This document shows positions 1 to 8,978 of a stretch of 64,000 nucleotides of DNA, one piece after another (position 1 is the first letter of the stretch; each line of letters starts with the position of its first letter). The DNA lies in the NCBI GenBank assembly GCA_043807765.1, contig JAZDFQ010000089.1, forward strand, positions 1 through 64,000, written 5' to 3'. The translations under genes were made by a program, and so were the position numbers. The notes below the pieces were generated by a model that had not been told where the DNA came from, did no database searches, and worked only from the letters and a program-made list of their open reading frames with translations. Source of the stretch: Stygiobacter sp043807765. GTDB taxonomy: Bacteria; Bacteroidota; Ignavibacteria; Ignavibacteriales; Melioribacteraceae.

Positions 1-1957
1 CTTTTACATCTTTATAATCTGCAAACTCAGTAGAAATACTCATGGCTCCTTGCGGAGATTCAACAGTATTTGAAGACTTTACAAGGAATCCGCTTTCTAC
101 ATCGTAATACTGGATTGACTTTTTGCCGGAAGGATAAATGATATTGACTTTGTAAGCATCTTTTCCGTTCAAGGCTTCCATTCCTCCAAGCTCTAACTTA
201 ACACCAAGCTTATCATAATAAAGGAATGAATTAATTGTAGCTTGAATTTTGACCTGCTCTAGTTGAGCACCGGTTAATTCTTGTTCTTGTCCCATCTGGC
301 TCGATTTGCCTTTCTCACCATCAAAAACAGTTTTCTGCTGACCAACACCAAAATCCACCAACTGATACATTTTGTTTGGCGCTTTTTGAATCATCGTAAT
401 ATTGATAGTCATTCCTTGCATTGCTCCTGTCATCTTCAAAGTTTGGTCTTGAATTTTTTCAAGATTTACTTTACCGCCAATAACTTCGGCATACTTTGCA
501 ACAACTTGCTCAGCGGTTAATCCTTCCGGAGCTTTCTTAACGTTAGGATCAAATTTTTCGCCGTAGATATCCAAGAAATCTATTTTACTGCTTACACTAA
601 ATCTTGCAAGATTCTTCGCAACGTCATCGGAAGAACCAACAACAAGTATATGAGCATTGTTTGGTTTGATATACTTCTTCGCAATTGATTGAACATCATC
701 AACTGTTACTGCGCTAAGGTTTTTCAAATAGTTCTTGTAATAATCCTTGGGCAAATTGTACATAGCAGTATTTATAGCAAAGCTTGCAACTGTTGCCGGT
801 TGTTCCAAACCGCGGATAAATCCTCCGGCCAAATAATTTTTAGCGTTCTCTAATTCCTTTTCAGAAACTTTTTCGTTTCTAATCTTTTTCATTTCGTTTA
901 GAATTTCGGTAATAGCGCTATCAGTTACACTTGTTCTAACTTTTGTAGAGGCAGAAAAACTGCCAACCAATTTATCCGGATTGATGCTTGAGTAAGCGCC
1001 GTATGTGTAAGCCTTCGCTTCGCGCAGATTCATAAAGAGTCTGCCGGTTGCGCTTCCGCCTAAGATTAAGTTAGCTACTTTTACTTTCATTGCATCTTCA
1101 CTGCCAATCTGTAAATCAACCGGATAACAAACATTAATTACAGATTGAACCGCGCCGGCTTTATCAACTAATGCAACTTTATTAACTATCGGAGCTTTTG
1201 GATTCGCAAATGTGTTTTTAGGAACATCTTTCTTTTCCCACTTGCCAAGATATTTTTCTACCAAAGATTTGGCTTTTGCTTTACTGATATCGCCAACGAT
1301 AGCTAAATAAGCAACGTTCGGTCTAAAGTATGTGTCGTGATAAGTTTTGCACATATCAAGTGTAATTGCTTTTACGCTTTCTTCAGTTTCAAATTCGCCG
1401 TAAGGATGTTCTTTTCCATATGTGAGTGCGCCTTTAACTCTACCGGCAATTGCATCGGGATCATCTTTGGAATATGCCAAACCGGAGAGAGTCTGCTTTC
1501 TAATCTTTTCCAATTCTTCTTGTTTGAATTCCGGATTAAGAATTACATCCGCCATCAAATCCATAATTTTTTCTGTGTACTTAGAAAGTCCGGAAGCAAA
1601 CACGCTTGTTGAAGACGTGCTTAGGTTAGCACCAAGAAAATCGACCTCTTCATCAAGCTTGTCTTTACTGCGTTTCTTTGTTCCGGTACGCATCAACTGT
1701 CCGGCAGTAGAAATATATCCGGCATTTTTTCCTTCAACAATTGCATCTCTATCAAGCATTAAGCTAAATGTTACTTGAGGGAGTTTGTGGTTTTCAACTA
1801 CAAATACTTTTAGTCCGTTAGCCAATACAAAAGATTCGGCGTCACCAATTTTAACTTCGGGTGCCGGGCCCGGTTTTGGTTTTTGGCTTCTATCAAGCTG
1901 AGCAAAAGAAACAGCAGTTACGCTCATCAAGAAGAAGAAAATCAAAAGACGTTTCAT
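1..1957 (-). CDS. M16 peptidase-family protein, non-catalytic partner (3' end cut off by window)
   Basis: This exported M16-family (pitrilysin/MPP-like) protein starts with ATG at 1957 and a clear signal peptide (MKRLLIFFFLMSVTAVSFAQ). About 652 codons are visible before the window edge. The two M16 half-domains are recognisable, but where the zinc motif HxxEH should be the sequence reads AGQLMRTGTKKR, so it lacks the catalytic ligands. It should be the inactive half of a two-chain M16B protease. The next gene upstream, 60 bp away on the same strand, carries the intact motif. After the M16 part, from roughly residue 450, a further region looks like a LolA-like/outer-membrane-lipoprotein-sorting fold (dG..gK, yyD.esGllvKs patterns); this last assignment is tentative. 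Confidence 0.85.
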   Translation of the reverse strand, partial: MKRLLIFFFLMSVTAVSFAQLDRSQKPKPGPAPEVKIGDAESFVLANGLKVFVVENHKLPQVTFSLMLDRDAIVEGKNAGYISTAGQLMRTGTKKRSKDKLDEEVDFLGANLSTSSTSVFASGLSKYTEKIMDLMADVILNPEFKQEELEKIRKQTLSGLAYSKDDPDAIAGRVKGALTYGKEHPYGEFETEESVKAITLDMCKTYHDTYFRPNVAYLAIVGDISKAKAKSLVEKYLGKWEKKDVPKNTFANPKAPIVNKVALVDKAGAVQSVINVCYPVDLQIGSEDAMKVKVANLILGGSATGRLFMNLREAKAYTYGAYSSINPDKLVGSFSASTKVRTSVTDSAITEILNEMKKIRNEKVSEKELENAKNYLAGGFIRGLEQPATVASFAINTAMYNLPKDYYKNYLKNLSAVTVDDVQSIAKKYIKPNNAHILVVGSSDDVAKNLARFSVSSKIDFLDIYGEKFDPNVKKAPEGLTAEQVVAKYAEVIGGKVNLEKIQDQTLKMTGAMQGMTINITMIQKAPNKMYQLVDFGVGQQKTVFDGEKGKSSQMGQEQELTGAQLEQVKIQATINSFLYYDKLGVKLELGGMEALNGKDAYKVNIIYPSGKKSIQYYDVESGFLVKSSNTVESPQGAMSISTEFADYKDVK

Positions 1958-2017
1958 TTTATACTCCGTTATATTTTCAAAAATTTTTATTGTCATTTGT
2001 TTACAAACGTAACGTAT

Positions 2018-3343
2018 TTATTTCTTTTCCATTGCTATAGGCAAATAATAAAGAACAACTCTGTTTTCTTTTGTTAGATATTTATTTGCGACGCGCTTCA
2101 AATCTTCACGTGTAACTTTCATGTAGCGTTGCAACTCTGTGTTAATCAAGTTTGCATCGCCAAAGTAAACAGAATAGTTAGCCAGGCTTTCACCAATTCC
2201 GGTAACGGTAGAATTTCTTGTTACAAAATCACTTTCAATCTGGTTTTTCAGTTTCTGGAATTCAGTTTCTGTAACTAAATCTTTTTTTACCTTTGCAATT
2301 TCAACATCTAGCGCAGCTTCTAATTCTTCAGCCTTACCACCAACGGTACAAAGCCCAAAAGCAACAAACAAACCCGGATCTTCTAATGCAAATGGAACAG
2401 AAGCAACTTGTACTGCTTTTTGCTGTTTGTCCTTAATTTCTTTTGTGAAGCGTGAACTTTCGCCACCGGAAAGTAATGTTGTTACCATACTTAATGCATA
2501 ATAATCCGGTGTACCTTGTGCGGGCATATGATATGCCTCAGCAACTAACGGAAGTTGAACTTTATCGTAAACAATTTCGCGGACTTCGGTTGTTTTTGCT
2601 GGTTCTACTTCTTTTGGTTTAACAATTTCTTTTGTTCCCTTTGGAATTTCTGCAAAATATTTTTTCACCAACTCTTTTGTCTTTGCAATATCAATATCGC
2701 CGGCAATGGTTAAGGTTGCATTGTTAGGAACATAATACATCTTGTAGAAGGCGATAAACTCTTCAATCTTTGCTTGATCTATATATTGAGCTGAACCGAT
2801 CGGCATCCATCTATAAGGATGAACCTTGAATGCATTGCTAAACATTTTTTCCAGAAGCGTTCCGTAAGGTCTGTTTTCCAAACCTTGCTTGCGTTCTTCC
2901 TTAACAACTTTGCGCTGGGTCTCTACACCAACACTATCAATTTGCAAATGCATCATTCTTTCGGATTCCATATACAGGCCGAGTTCAAGTTGATTTGATG
3001 GAAGCGTTTCGTAATAGAATGTACGATCGAAAGAGGTGTTTGCATTTAATTCGCCGCCGGCAGATTCAATTGTCTTAAAATATTCGCCGCGTTTAATGTT
3101 CGGCGAACCTTCGAACATTAGATGCTCAAAAAAATGCGCGAAGCCGGTGCGCTGCGGATCTTCATTTTTACTGCCAACATGGTAAAGTATAGAAACATTA
3201 ACGATAGGCGTGGTGTTATCTTTGTGAAGAATTACATTCATGCCGTTATCCAGCTTGTACTGTTCAAAGCTTATCTTAGTACTTTGAGCCGAAATGCTCA
3301 CAAAGCCAAGCAGTGCTAAAAACAAAATGAGTTTGCGTTTCAT
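2018..3343 (-). CDS. M16B zinc metallopeptidase, catalytic subunit
   Basis: The protein (441 aa) is an exported processing-type peptidase with a signal peptide ending near SISAQ (residue 20). The inverted zinc motif is intact: H70-F-F-E73-H74, with the third ligand most likely E150 in KVVKEERKQG. The C-terminal M16 half (peptidase_M16_C) covers about residues 190-380. Length is typical of the short two-chain M16B type. It is first in an operon with the inactive M16 partner 60 bp downstream, so the pair probably forms one active heterodimer acting on periplasmic peptides or secreted substrates. The substrate cannot be told from sequence. Confidence 0.93.
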   Translation of the reverse strand: MKRKLILFLALLGFVSISAQSTKISFEQYKLDNGMNVILHKDNTTPIVNVSILYHVGSKNEDPQRTGFAHFFEHLMFEGSPNIKRGEYFKTIESAGGELNANTSFDRTFYYETLPSNQLELGLYMESERMMHLQIDSVGVETQRKVVKEERKQGLENRPYGTLLEKMFSNAFKVHPYRWMPIGSAQYIDQAKIEEFIAFYKMYYVPNNATLTIAGDIDIAKTKELVKKYFAEIPKGTKEIVKPKEVEPAKTTEVREIVYDKVQLPLVAEAYHMPAQGTPDYYALSMVTTLLSGGESSRFTKEIKDKQQKAVQVASVPFALEDPGLFVAFGLCTVGGKAEELEAALDVEIAKVKKDLVTETEFQKLKNQIESDFVTRNSTVTGIGESLANYSVYFGDANLINTELQRYMKVTREDLKRVANKYLTKENRVVLYYLPIAMEKK

Positions 3344-3556
3344 TAATTACTCCTTTTAGAATTGATTAGAAAAGCCATTATTGCGGTTTTTTGTAGCGAA
3401 AATATTGGGAAATTTCGTTTCATTTGCGAATAATTTGACGTTTCAATTAGAAAGAAGTTTTTGAAGAGCTGTTTACCGGCCTATGTGGTGAATGATTATT
3501 GGATTTTAATTCCCGAAAGAATTTTGTAATTATTCCGCCAACATTATTAGGATTAG

Positions 3557-5110
3557 ATGAGAAAGTTTTTACTATTAATTGCTGTTTGCGCCTCCTTTTC
3601 CGAGACTGGATTTGCTACTTCATTTTCCGGATACATAAATAAGCAGCCTTTTCAGCATGAGGCAAAAATTAGTTCCTCGCAATCTGTAATCAGCTACAGC
3701 GTAGAACCTTTTTATGATGTTGATGCTTTTCGGCTCCTTGTTGTTTTAGAATTTCAAGGCGAAAAGAGCGGGCAAACCCGGTTAAGACTGCCGAACAATT
3801 ATGGAAGCGATAAAGATTGGGAAGGCGTTAAATACCTAAAGCCTCTCTCTCGCGAAACATATATTGAGAATACGGAAGAAAATGATGTTAAGCTTGTTAA
3901 GTACCTCCCAAACACTTCGGTAAAAATCTATTATCAGCTTGAACAAGTACGCAAAGAGGAAATCGTTCTAGGCAATCATTACATGGCAAGCATAGAAAGA
4001 AAATTCTTTCATGTACTTGGGGAAACATTTTTCATTTATCCCGACTGGGACGCGAACACAGAGTTTACGTTTAGAATAAGCTGGAATAAATTTCCAAGGA
4101 AATGGAATTTAGCAAACAGCTTTGGTGTGAATGAAAAAAACCAAGAAGTAAAACTGCCATTGTGGAAATTCCGCCACTCAATTTTTACCGGCGGAAATTT
4201 TAGAGTAGAAAAAAGAATGATTCGAAACAATCCGGTTTATGTAGCTATTAAAGGCAATTACAAATTCCCGCTCGAACAGTTTATTGATATGATTCAAACG
4301 ATTCTCTATGAAGAAAGAACATTTTGGAATGATTACAATTTCCCCATCTTCTTAATTACTGTTTTACCCATCGAAGGGGACAACGATCAAGGAGGAACCG
4401 GAAGAGTAAATTCATTTTCACTTTTTTTATCGGAAGACCGGCAAATAGATTACAGAATGAAGCGGCTTCTTGCACACGAAATATTTCATACTTGGCTGGG
4501 AGAGAAAATAAATTTAGCCGGACCGGAATCACTTCTCTACTGGTTCTCGGAGGGTTTCAGCGATTACTATGCCCGGCTGCTTCTTTTGCGTGCCGGGTTA
4601 ATTTCATTAGATGACTATATAAAAGAATACAACAATGTTCTGAAACAGTATTTCACTTCGGCAATACGCAACGAACCAAACGAAAAGCTAGCTGATGGTT
4701 TCTGGAATGATGGGGACTTAAACAAATTTCCCTACTTGCGCGGAGATATTCTCGCGCACAATTTAAACTTCGCTATCCTTAAGAATACTATGACAAAAAA
4801 AAATCTGGATGATTTAATGCGCGACCTTTACGAGCGTTCTCAAAAAGAAGGCTTACTTGTCTCTACCGGAAGCTTAAGCAACTTAATTAGATTTTATGCC
4901 GGAGAATTAGTTCTTGCTGACGTAATGAAGGTACTGAACTTAGGTGCATCAATAAGAACATCCCCGGAAGCACTGGGTCCATGCGTCGAAATGGAATTTG
5001 ACTCATCAAGAAAATATTGGTTATTCGGTGAGAAATTTGATTACCCGGTTTACAAACTAAAGACAGATCAAGTTGAAAAAAGTTGTTACGATTGGTTTAG
5101 AGTAAAGTGA
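3557..5110 (+). CDS. Exported gluzincin metallopeptidase, M61/M1-like
   Basis: This 517-aa protein begins with a signal peptide (MRKFLLLIAVCASFSETGFA). It carries the zinc site H307-E-I-F-H311 followed by the third ligand E332 in YWFSEGFSDYYA. The xWFxEGFxDYY block is typical of M61 glycyl aminopeptidases and related M1 enzymes. No PDZ domain is seen at the C-terminus, unlike classical M61 proteins, so this may be a separate subfamily. The N-terminal 240 residues should be a beta-rich domain. It is transcribed alone, divergent from the M16 pair, with a hairpin directly at its stop codon. Confidence 0.8.
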   Translation: MRKFLLLIAVCASFSETGFATSFSGYINKQPFQHEAKISSSQSVISYSVEPFYDVDAFRLLVVLEFQGEKSGQTRLRLPNNYGSDKDWEGVKYLKPLSRETYIENTEENDVKLVKYLPNTSVKIYYQLEQVRKEEIVLGNHYMASIERKFFHVLGETFFIYPDWDANTEFTFRISWNKFPRKWNLANSFGVNEKNQEVKLPLWKFRHSIFTGGNFRVEKRMIRNNPVYVAIKGNYKFPLEQFIDMIQTILYEERTFWNDYNFPIFLITVLPIEGDNDQGGTGRVNSFSLFLSEDRQIDYRMKRLLAHEIFHTWLGEKINLAGPESLLYWFSEGFSDYYARLLLLRAGLISLDDYIKEYNNVLKQYFTSAIRNEPNEKLADGFWNDGDLNKFPYLRGDILAHNLNFAILKNTMTKKNLDDLMRDLYERSQKEGLLVSTGSLSNLIRFYAGELVLADVMKVLNLGASIRTSPEALGPCVEMEFDSSRKYWLFGEKFDYPVYKLKTDQVEKSCYDWFRVK

Positions 5111-5132
5111 AGGCGATTTGACAATCGCCTTC
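5109..5132. terminator. Hairpin between convergent genes
   Basis: A perfect 10-bp stem (GAAGGCGATT / AATCGCCTTC) with a 4-nt loop begins inside the stop codon of the M61-like gene and lies between two converging genes. Neither side has a long T tract, so termination may be weak or rely on the hairpin alone. Confidence 0.6.
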
Positions 5133-5142
5133 ATAACAAAAT

Positions 5143-6141
5143 TTACTGCACAGCGGGTTTTCTGAATTTTGGCAGCAACAGAAGAATGAGTGCGAAAACA
5201 ATTACAATTCCGGTTATAACAAACACAATTACATTAGCTGTCCTCGATTCAACTTTCATTACTAAGTCTTCAAATTGAAATCTCTCAGCATCAATTTTCC
5301 ATTCAACTGTATTCCCCTTAACAGATTTTGAATTTGTGGCTAAAATTACTCCGGGCATGTTTACTTGATTTGTATATGTTCCGCTTGCAGAGCCTGCCCA
5401 CTCCATTTTCTTTTCTACTTCATTCATCAGATTTCCTAAAAACGGTTCAAGCTTTTTTATTTCTTCAGATTTAAATGTCAGCGCTAAAAAGGCACCAAGT
5501 GTTTTTGAATTGTTATCGTGATGATCAATGTATTCAAAAATGACTTCCCTCTTTTCACGTATAGAAGCTTCTGTAACTTCTTTAATTCCTTTCTCTTTAC
5601 ATGCTCTCAGAAATTCAGAAAGGAAATATTCGAGGTAATTTTCGCCAGCATATTTTTGTAAGCGTTCATTAAGAGCCTTAGTAGTATCACCACCGATAAA
5701 CTTTTGATACTCTTCTTTGGTTAAGTACTCTTTAAGCGGGGTGAGCTTAAAGGGGAAATATGACATGTAAGTTTCCTCATATTCGTAATAAGTGTAGAAC
5801 CAACGGAATTTCTTTTCGAAATTTATTTTAACGCCAATCTTGCTCTGGTTTCTATACTCGGCGTTTAAGTTGTTTACATCTGTAAATTTTTTCTCGGCAG
5901 TGTAAACAACTTTAGTAGAATCTTTTTCTGATCTCTTCTTTTCAATCTTCCATGATTTGTCCGTAGGAATTGGGAAAGGCAAGCCTGCAATGTTGTTAGT
6001 ATCTCCTTCTACAATAACAATTCTCTCACAAGAGCCATCTGGATTAATTTTGGTTTTTGTTGTGTATTCCTTGCAGCCGGCGCTAATCAGCAGCAGTATT
6101 GCAATATTTATAGCAAATAAATGATTCTTTACACTTTTCAT
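5143..6141 (-). CDS. Lipoprotein with C-terminal transmembrane helix, third gene of an ECF sigma operon
   Basis: I do not recognise a family. The 332-aa protein has a lipobox (LLISAGC, Cys at about residue 23) and a single C-terminal hydrophobic helix (residues about 303-324, VIVFVITGIVIVFALILLLLP) followed by a short basic tail. The region between is charged and rich in aromatic residues. A lipidated N-terminus plus a C-terminal membrane anchor suggests a periplasmic domain tethered at both ends to the inner membrane. It lies 13 bp downstream of the anti-sigma gene in the same operon, so it may sense or modulate the envelope signal handled by that pair; that role is inference. Confidence 0.7.
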   Translation of the reverse strand: MKSVKNHLFAINIAILLLISAGCKEYTTKTKINPDGSCERIVIVEGDTNNIAGLPFPIPTDKSWKIEKKRSEKDSTKVVYTAEKKFTDVNNLNAEYRNQSKIGVKINFEKKFRWFYTYYEYEETYMSYFPFKLTPLKEYLTKEEYQKFIGGDTTKALNERLQKYAGENYLEYFLSEFLRACKEKGIKEVTEASIREKREVIFEYIDHHDNNSKTLGAFLALTFKSEEIKKLEPFLGNLMNEVEKKMEWAGSASGTYTNQVNMPGVILATNSKSVKGNTVEWKIDAERFQFEDLVMKVESRTANVIVFVITGIVIVFALILLLLPKFRKPAVQ

Positions 6142-6154
6142 TTTGTCTTCTCCG

Positions 6155-6829
6155 CTAAAATTTTTCTTTTTTCTTAATGTTCATAAGTTCATCTAGAAAC
6201 TCATTTTGTTCCTTAGTTAAACTTTTCCTCAACTCATCAACTGCTTTCTTTCTTTCCGGAGTTAATGAATTGTATTCGCCCAGCAGTTCTTTAATAAAAG
6301 ATTTGTTCACAACCAGCCATTCCTTGGAAAGATTAAGATGCTTTTTTTCACCGACAATTAACTTATAAGCGTCGTAGAAAAAGGATAGATTCGGCATATT
6401 GTCGCTTATGCTTGCTTCGTATTGCTGTCCGGCCTTATTAAGATTGCTCTCGAGAGCCACAACACTTTTTAGCGCGACAGCTTCTTCGTAAAAGTAAAGC
6501 GATGAAAAAAAAACCAGTAAAGAATAAAGAGCAAGGCGGACTTGTCTCAACATAAACCAGCTTAAAACAGTATCCCAAATAGAAACTAGTATGACATCTT
6601 TCTTTTGTTCAGATCTGATTTGATTTAATATGCTAAGCGACAATAACTCTGGTTCTTCACAAACCGGCTTACTGCTTCTAAGTTTTGCAACCAGATTATC
6701 AGCAGCTTTCATATTAGAGGAGAAAGACCGGCACTCTTCACAATTTTGTATATGCTCTATTACTTCTAAGTTTTCGGAAGTTTTCAATTCCTCTTCCAGA
6801 AGTAATTTCTTTACCGATTCACAGTTCAT
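6155..6829 (-). CDS. Anti-sigma factor with zinc-finger (zf-HC2) domain
   Basis: The N-terminus has the anti-sigma zinc-binding pattern C3 ... H26-x3-C30-x2-C33, found in anti-sigma domains that hold ECF sigma factors. A membrane-spanning segment follows at about residues 96-118 (LALYSLLVFFSSLYFY), so the C-terminal 100 residues should be periplasmic. The gene overlaps the upstream sigma gene by 11 bp, which implies translational coupling. It is 224 aa. The periplasmic part is charged and helical, with no known sensor domain that I can name. Confidence 0.85.
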   Translation of the reverse strand: MNCESVKKLLLEEELKTSENLEVIEHIQNCEECRSFSSNMKAADNLVAKLRSSKPVCEEPELLSLSILNQIRSEQKKDVILVSIWDTVLSWFMLRQVRLALYSLLVFFSSLYFYEEAVALKSVVALESNLNKAGQQYEASISDNMPNLSFFYDAYKLIVGEKKHLNLSKEWLVVNKSFIKELLGEYNSLTPERKKAVDELRKSLTKEQNEFLDELMNIKKKEKF

Positions 6830-7394
6830 CAGTAATTCTCCACTTAATTAATTTTGCTCTAATCGTTTTGCGAGCTATCGAAAGATTTGCCTTCACAGAT
6901 TCAACTGAAAGATCCATTATTTGCGAAACCTCATCCGTTGTCAGCTCTTCCAAATCTCTCAGTACAAAAACCATTCTCTGTTTTTCCGGCAAACCATCGG
7001 AAATATGTTTAATTATTTCCGCTTGCTCTTTGTTAGAGAGAAGCTGTTCGGGATTTTCCTCGCTGTTTATCAGCTGCTCATCCAACACTTCCATTCTTTC
7101 GTATTCCGTCTTGCGTCTTCTCAGTTTATCGTAACAAAGATTAATTACGATTTTGTACATCCATGTTGTGAACTTTACCTTACTATTGAAGCTGTAAAGA
7201 TTTTTCCAGATTCTTATAAAACATTCTTGAACAACATCTTTTGAATCATCATCATTTGTAAGAACTCTGAACGCTACCGTATAAGCGTAGTACTGATAGT
7301 TTTTCAAAAGCGCTTCAAAGGCTTGTAAATCTCCAGTTTGGGCTTTTCTAATCAACTTTAAAAGTTCTTCTTCAATAATAATTTTTGAATTCAT
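6819..7394 (-). CDS. ECF-type RNA polymerase sigma factor
   Basis: The 191-aa protein has the two-domain layout of an ECF sigma factor. Sigma region 2 lies at about residues 25-95, with DDSKDVVQECFIRIWKNL (the D-x-x-Q-x-x-F core) and FTTWMYKIVINLCYDKLRRRK. Sigma region 4 lies at about 125-185, with LPEKQRMVFVLRDLEELT and the helix-turn-helix SVESVKANLSIARKTIR. It is the first gene of an operon with an anti-sigma factor and a membrane lipoprotein. Release of the sigma factor by an envelope signal is the usual mechanism for this arrangement. Confidence 0.95.
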   Translation of the reverse strand: MNSKIIIEEELLKLIRKAQTGDLQAFEALLKNYQYYAYTVAFRVLTNDDDSKDVVQECFIRIWKNLYSFNSKVKFTTWMYKIVINLCYDKLRRRKTEYERMEVLDEQLINSEENPEQLLSNKEQAEIIKHISDGLPEKQRMVFVLRDLEELTTDEVSQIMDLSVESVKANLSIARKTIRAKLIKWRITDEL

Positions 7395-7594
7395 GAATTC
7401 TATTTAGTTTCCATCTATGATACGATTGAAAATAGGAAAAGTTAAATCTGGTTTGGAAAAAATCTTGTAATTTTAGAAAGTATTTTCAGTGGGAATATAT
7501 ATTCATGAATAACAGAACCAATTACATACTAGGCAAGTCTAATAAACCGATGAAGAAATTATCCTATTCAGCCACAAAAGAGTCAGAGGGAATA

Positions 7595-8848
7595 ATGAAA
7601 CTAAAGCTAGCAATTCTAATATCAACGCTTTTATTTTGTTCAGCAGCTGTTTTTGCTCAGAACAAGTCCGGAAGCGATCTTTCCAAAGCTGTAGCTAAGT
7701 ATGACAGTTTATTAATTAAAGCATATGAAGCGCGCGACACATTAACTTTTGCAAGCAATTTTAAAGTGATGCTGAAATTCTATAATTCACTTCCGGAAAC
7801 AGAGCAAAACAATTACAAACAAGCATTAGCTAGCGCTTACTACAACTTCGCATGCACTTATGCGCTTGTTGGAGAAAAGACTAAGTCCTTGGAATGCTTA
7901 GGCGAGGCTGTCGAGAATGGCTTCTTCAATTATTCTCATATGATGAAGGACTCGGATCTCAACATACTGCACAATGAAAAAAGATTTGCCGAAATCACCG
8001 GCAAAATTCGTTCTGTTGGTGATTTCCTATACATCCTAAAGCGGGCAGATAAATTCAATAATAAAGATGAAAGACCTTTACCGGAGTTTAAATACCAAAC
8101 TGCCGAGAACCCCAATCTTGCCGAGTTACGCAAAGCATTCAAACTCGATTCAATTGCCGGAACCGGGAATGAGGTTTCTAAAATTCTGAATCTTATGCAT
8201 TGGATTCACAACTTAGTTGAACATGACGGTAATAATGGAAATCCGGTTGTAAAAAATGCTTTAAGCATGATAAACGAATGTAAAACCGGTAAACGCGGAT
8301 TGAACTGCCGCGGTTTAGCAATAGTATTAAATGAATGTTATTTATCAATTGGAATAAAATCACGCTTTGTTACATGTCTTCCTAAAGACAGTTTGAAAGT
8401 TGACAACGACTGTCACGTTATTAACATGGTTTATTCAGAAACTTTAAAAAAGTGGCTATGGATTGATCCAACTTTTGATGCTTATGTTATGAATGAAAAT
8501 GGCGAGATGCTTGGCATAGAAGAAGTACGCGAAAGAGTAATTAACGGGAAAATGCTGATTCTGAATCCCGACGCAAACTGGAACAAAAGAACGTCTCAGA
8601 CAAAAGAAAACTATCTATACACTTACATGGCAAAAAACCTATACATGCTTGAGTGCCCGACAAGCAGTGAATATAACTTAGAAACTAAAGAGAATGGAAA
8701 AGTCACAGAATACATTCGTCTGCTTCCGCTAGATTATTTCGATCAGAAGCTGGACGTACAGACAAACGAGAATAAGCAGTACAACTCCAAAACAATTACT
8801 TATTTGACAAACAATGAAGAATACTTTTGGAAGAATCTGGTTAAATGA
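7595..8848 (+). CDS. Exported transglutaminase-like protein
   Basis: I place the start at ATG 7595, which is preceded by AGAGGGA and begins a good signal peptide (MKLKLAILISTLLFCSAAVFAQ). An in-frame ATG at 7505 would add 30 polar residues ahead of it. The first half has a TPR-like tail often found in Bacteroidota exported proteins. The second half holds a transglutaminase/protease-like core with a plausible triad: C238 (GLNCRGLA), H274 (DCHVINMVY) and D291 (WIDPTFDAY). It could act as a peptidase on peptidoglycan or envelope proteins. Its substrate is unknown. It is transcribed alone, divergent from the ECF operon. Confidence 0.75.
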   Translation: MKLKLAILISTLLFCSAAVFAQNKSGSDLSKAVAKYDSLLIKAYEARDTLTFASNFKVMLKFYNSLPETEQNNYKQALASAYYNFACTYALVGEKTKSLECLGEAVENGFFNYSHMMKDSDLNILHNEKRFAEITGKIRSVGDFLYILKRADKFNNKDERPLPEFKYQTAENPNLAELRKAFKLDSIAGTGNEVSKILNLMHWIHNLVEHDGNNGNPVVKNALSMINECKTGKRGLNCRGLAIVLNECYLSIGIKSRFVTCLPKDSLKVDNDCHVINMVYSETLKKWLWIDPTFDAYVMNENGEMLGIEEVRERVINGKMLILNPDANWNKRTSQTKENYLYTYMAKNLYMLECPTSSEYNLETKENGKVTEYIRLLPLDYFDQKLDVQTNENKQYNSKTITYLTNNEEYFWKNLVK

Positions 8849-8904
8849 AATCATGTTCGATTTTTTTACAGAAACAAGAGAATACTTGAAAAGAAGTTGA
8901 ATAA

Positions 8905-8935
8905 AAAAAGCCTCTCCGTAATGAAGAGGCTTTTT
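8905..8935. terminator. Bidirectional Rho-independent terminator
   Basis: An 8-bp stem (AAGCCTCT / AGAGGCTT) with a 9-nt loop is flanked by an A tract on the left and a T tract on the right. It can therefore terminate both the transglutaminase-like gene (+) and the metK-ahcY operon (-). Confidence 0.9.
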
Positions 8936-8978
8936 AATATCCGCCAAACTAAGCAAGACGTTCAATGAAGATTCAAGA

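Noticed and set aside
1..1957. A second active M16 peptidase
   Set aside because: The HxxEH site is missing in the translated sequence, so it is called the non-catalytic partner.
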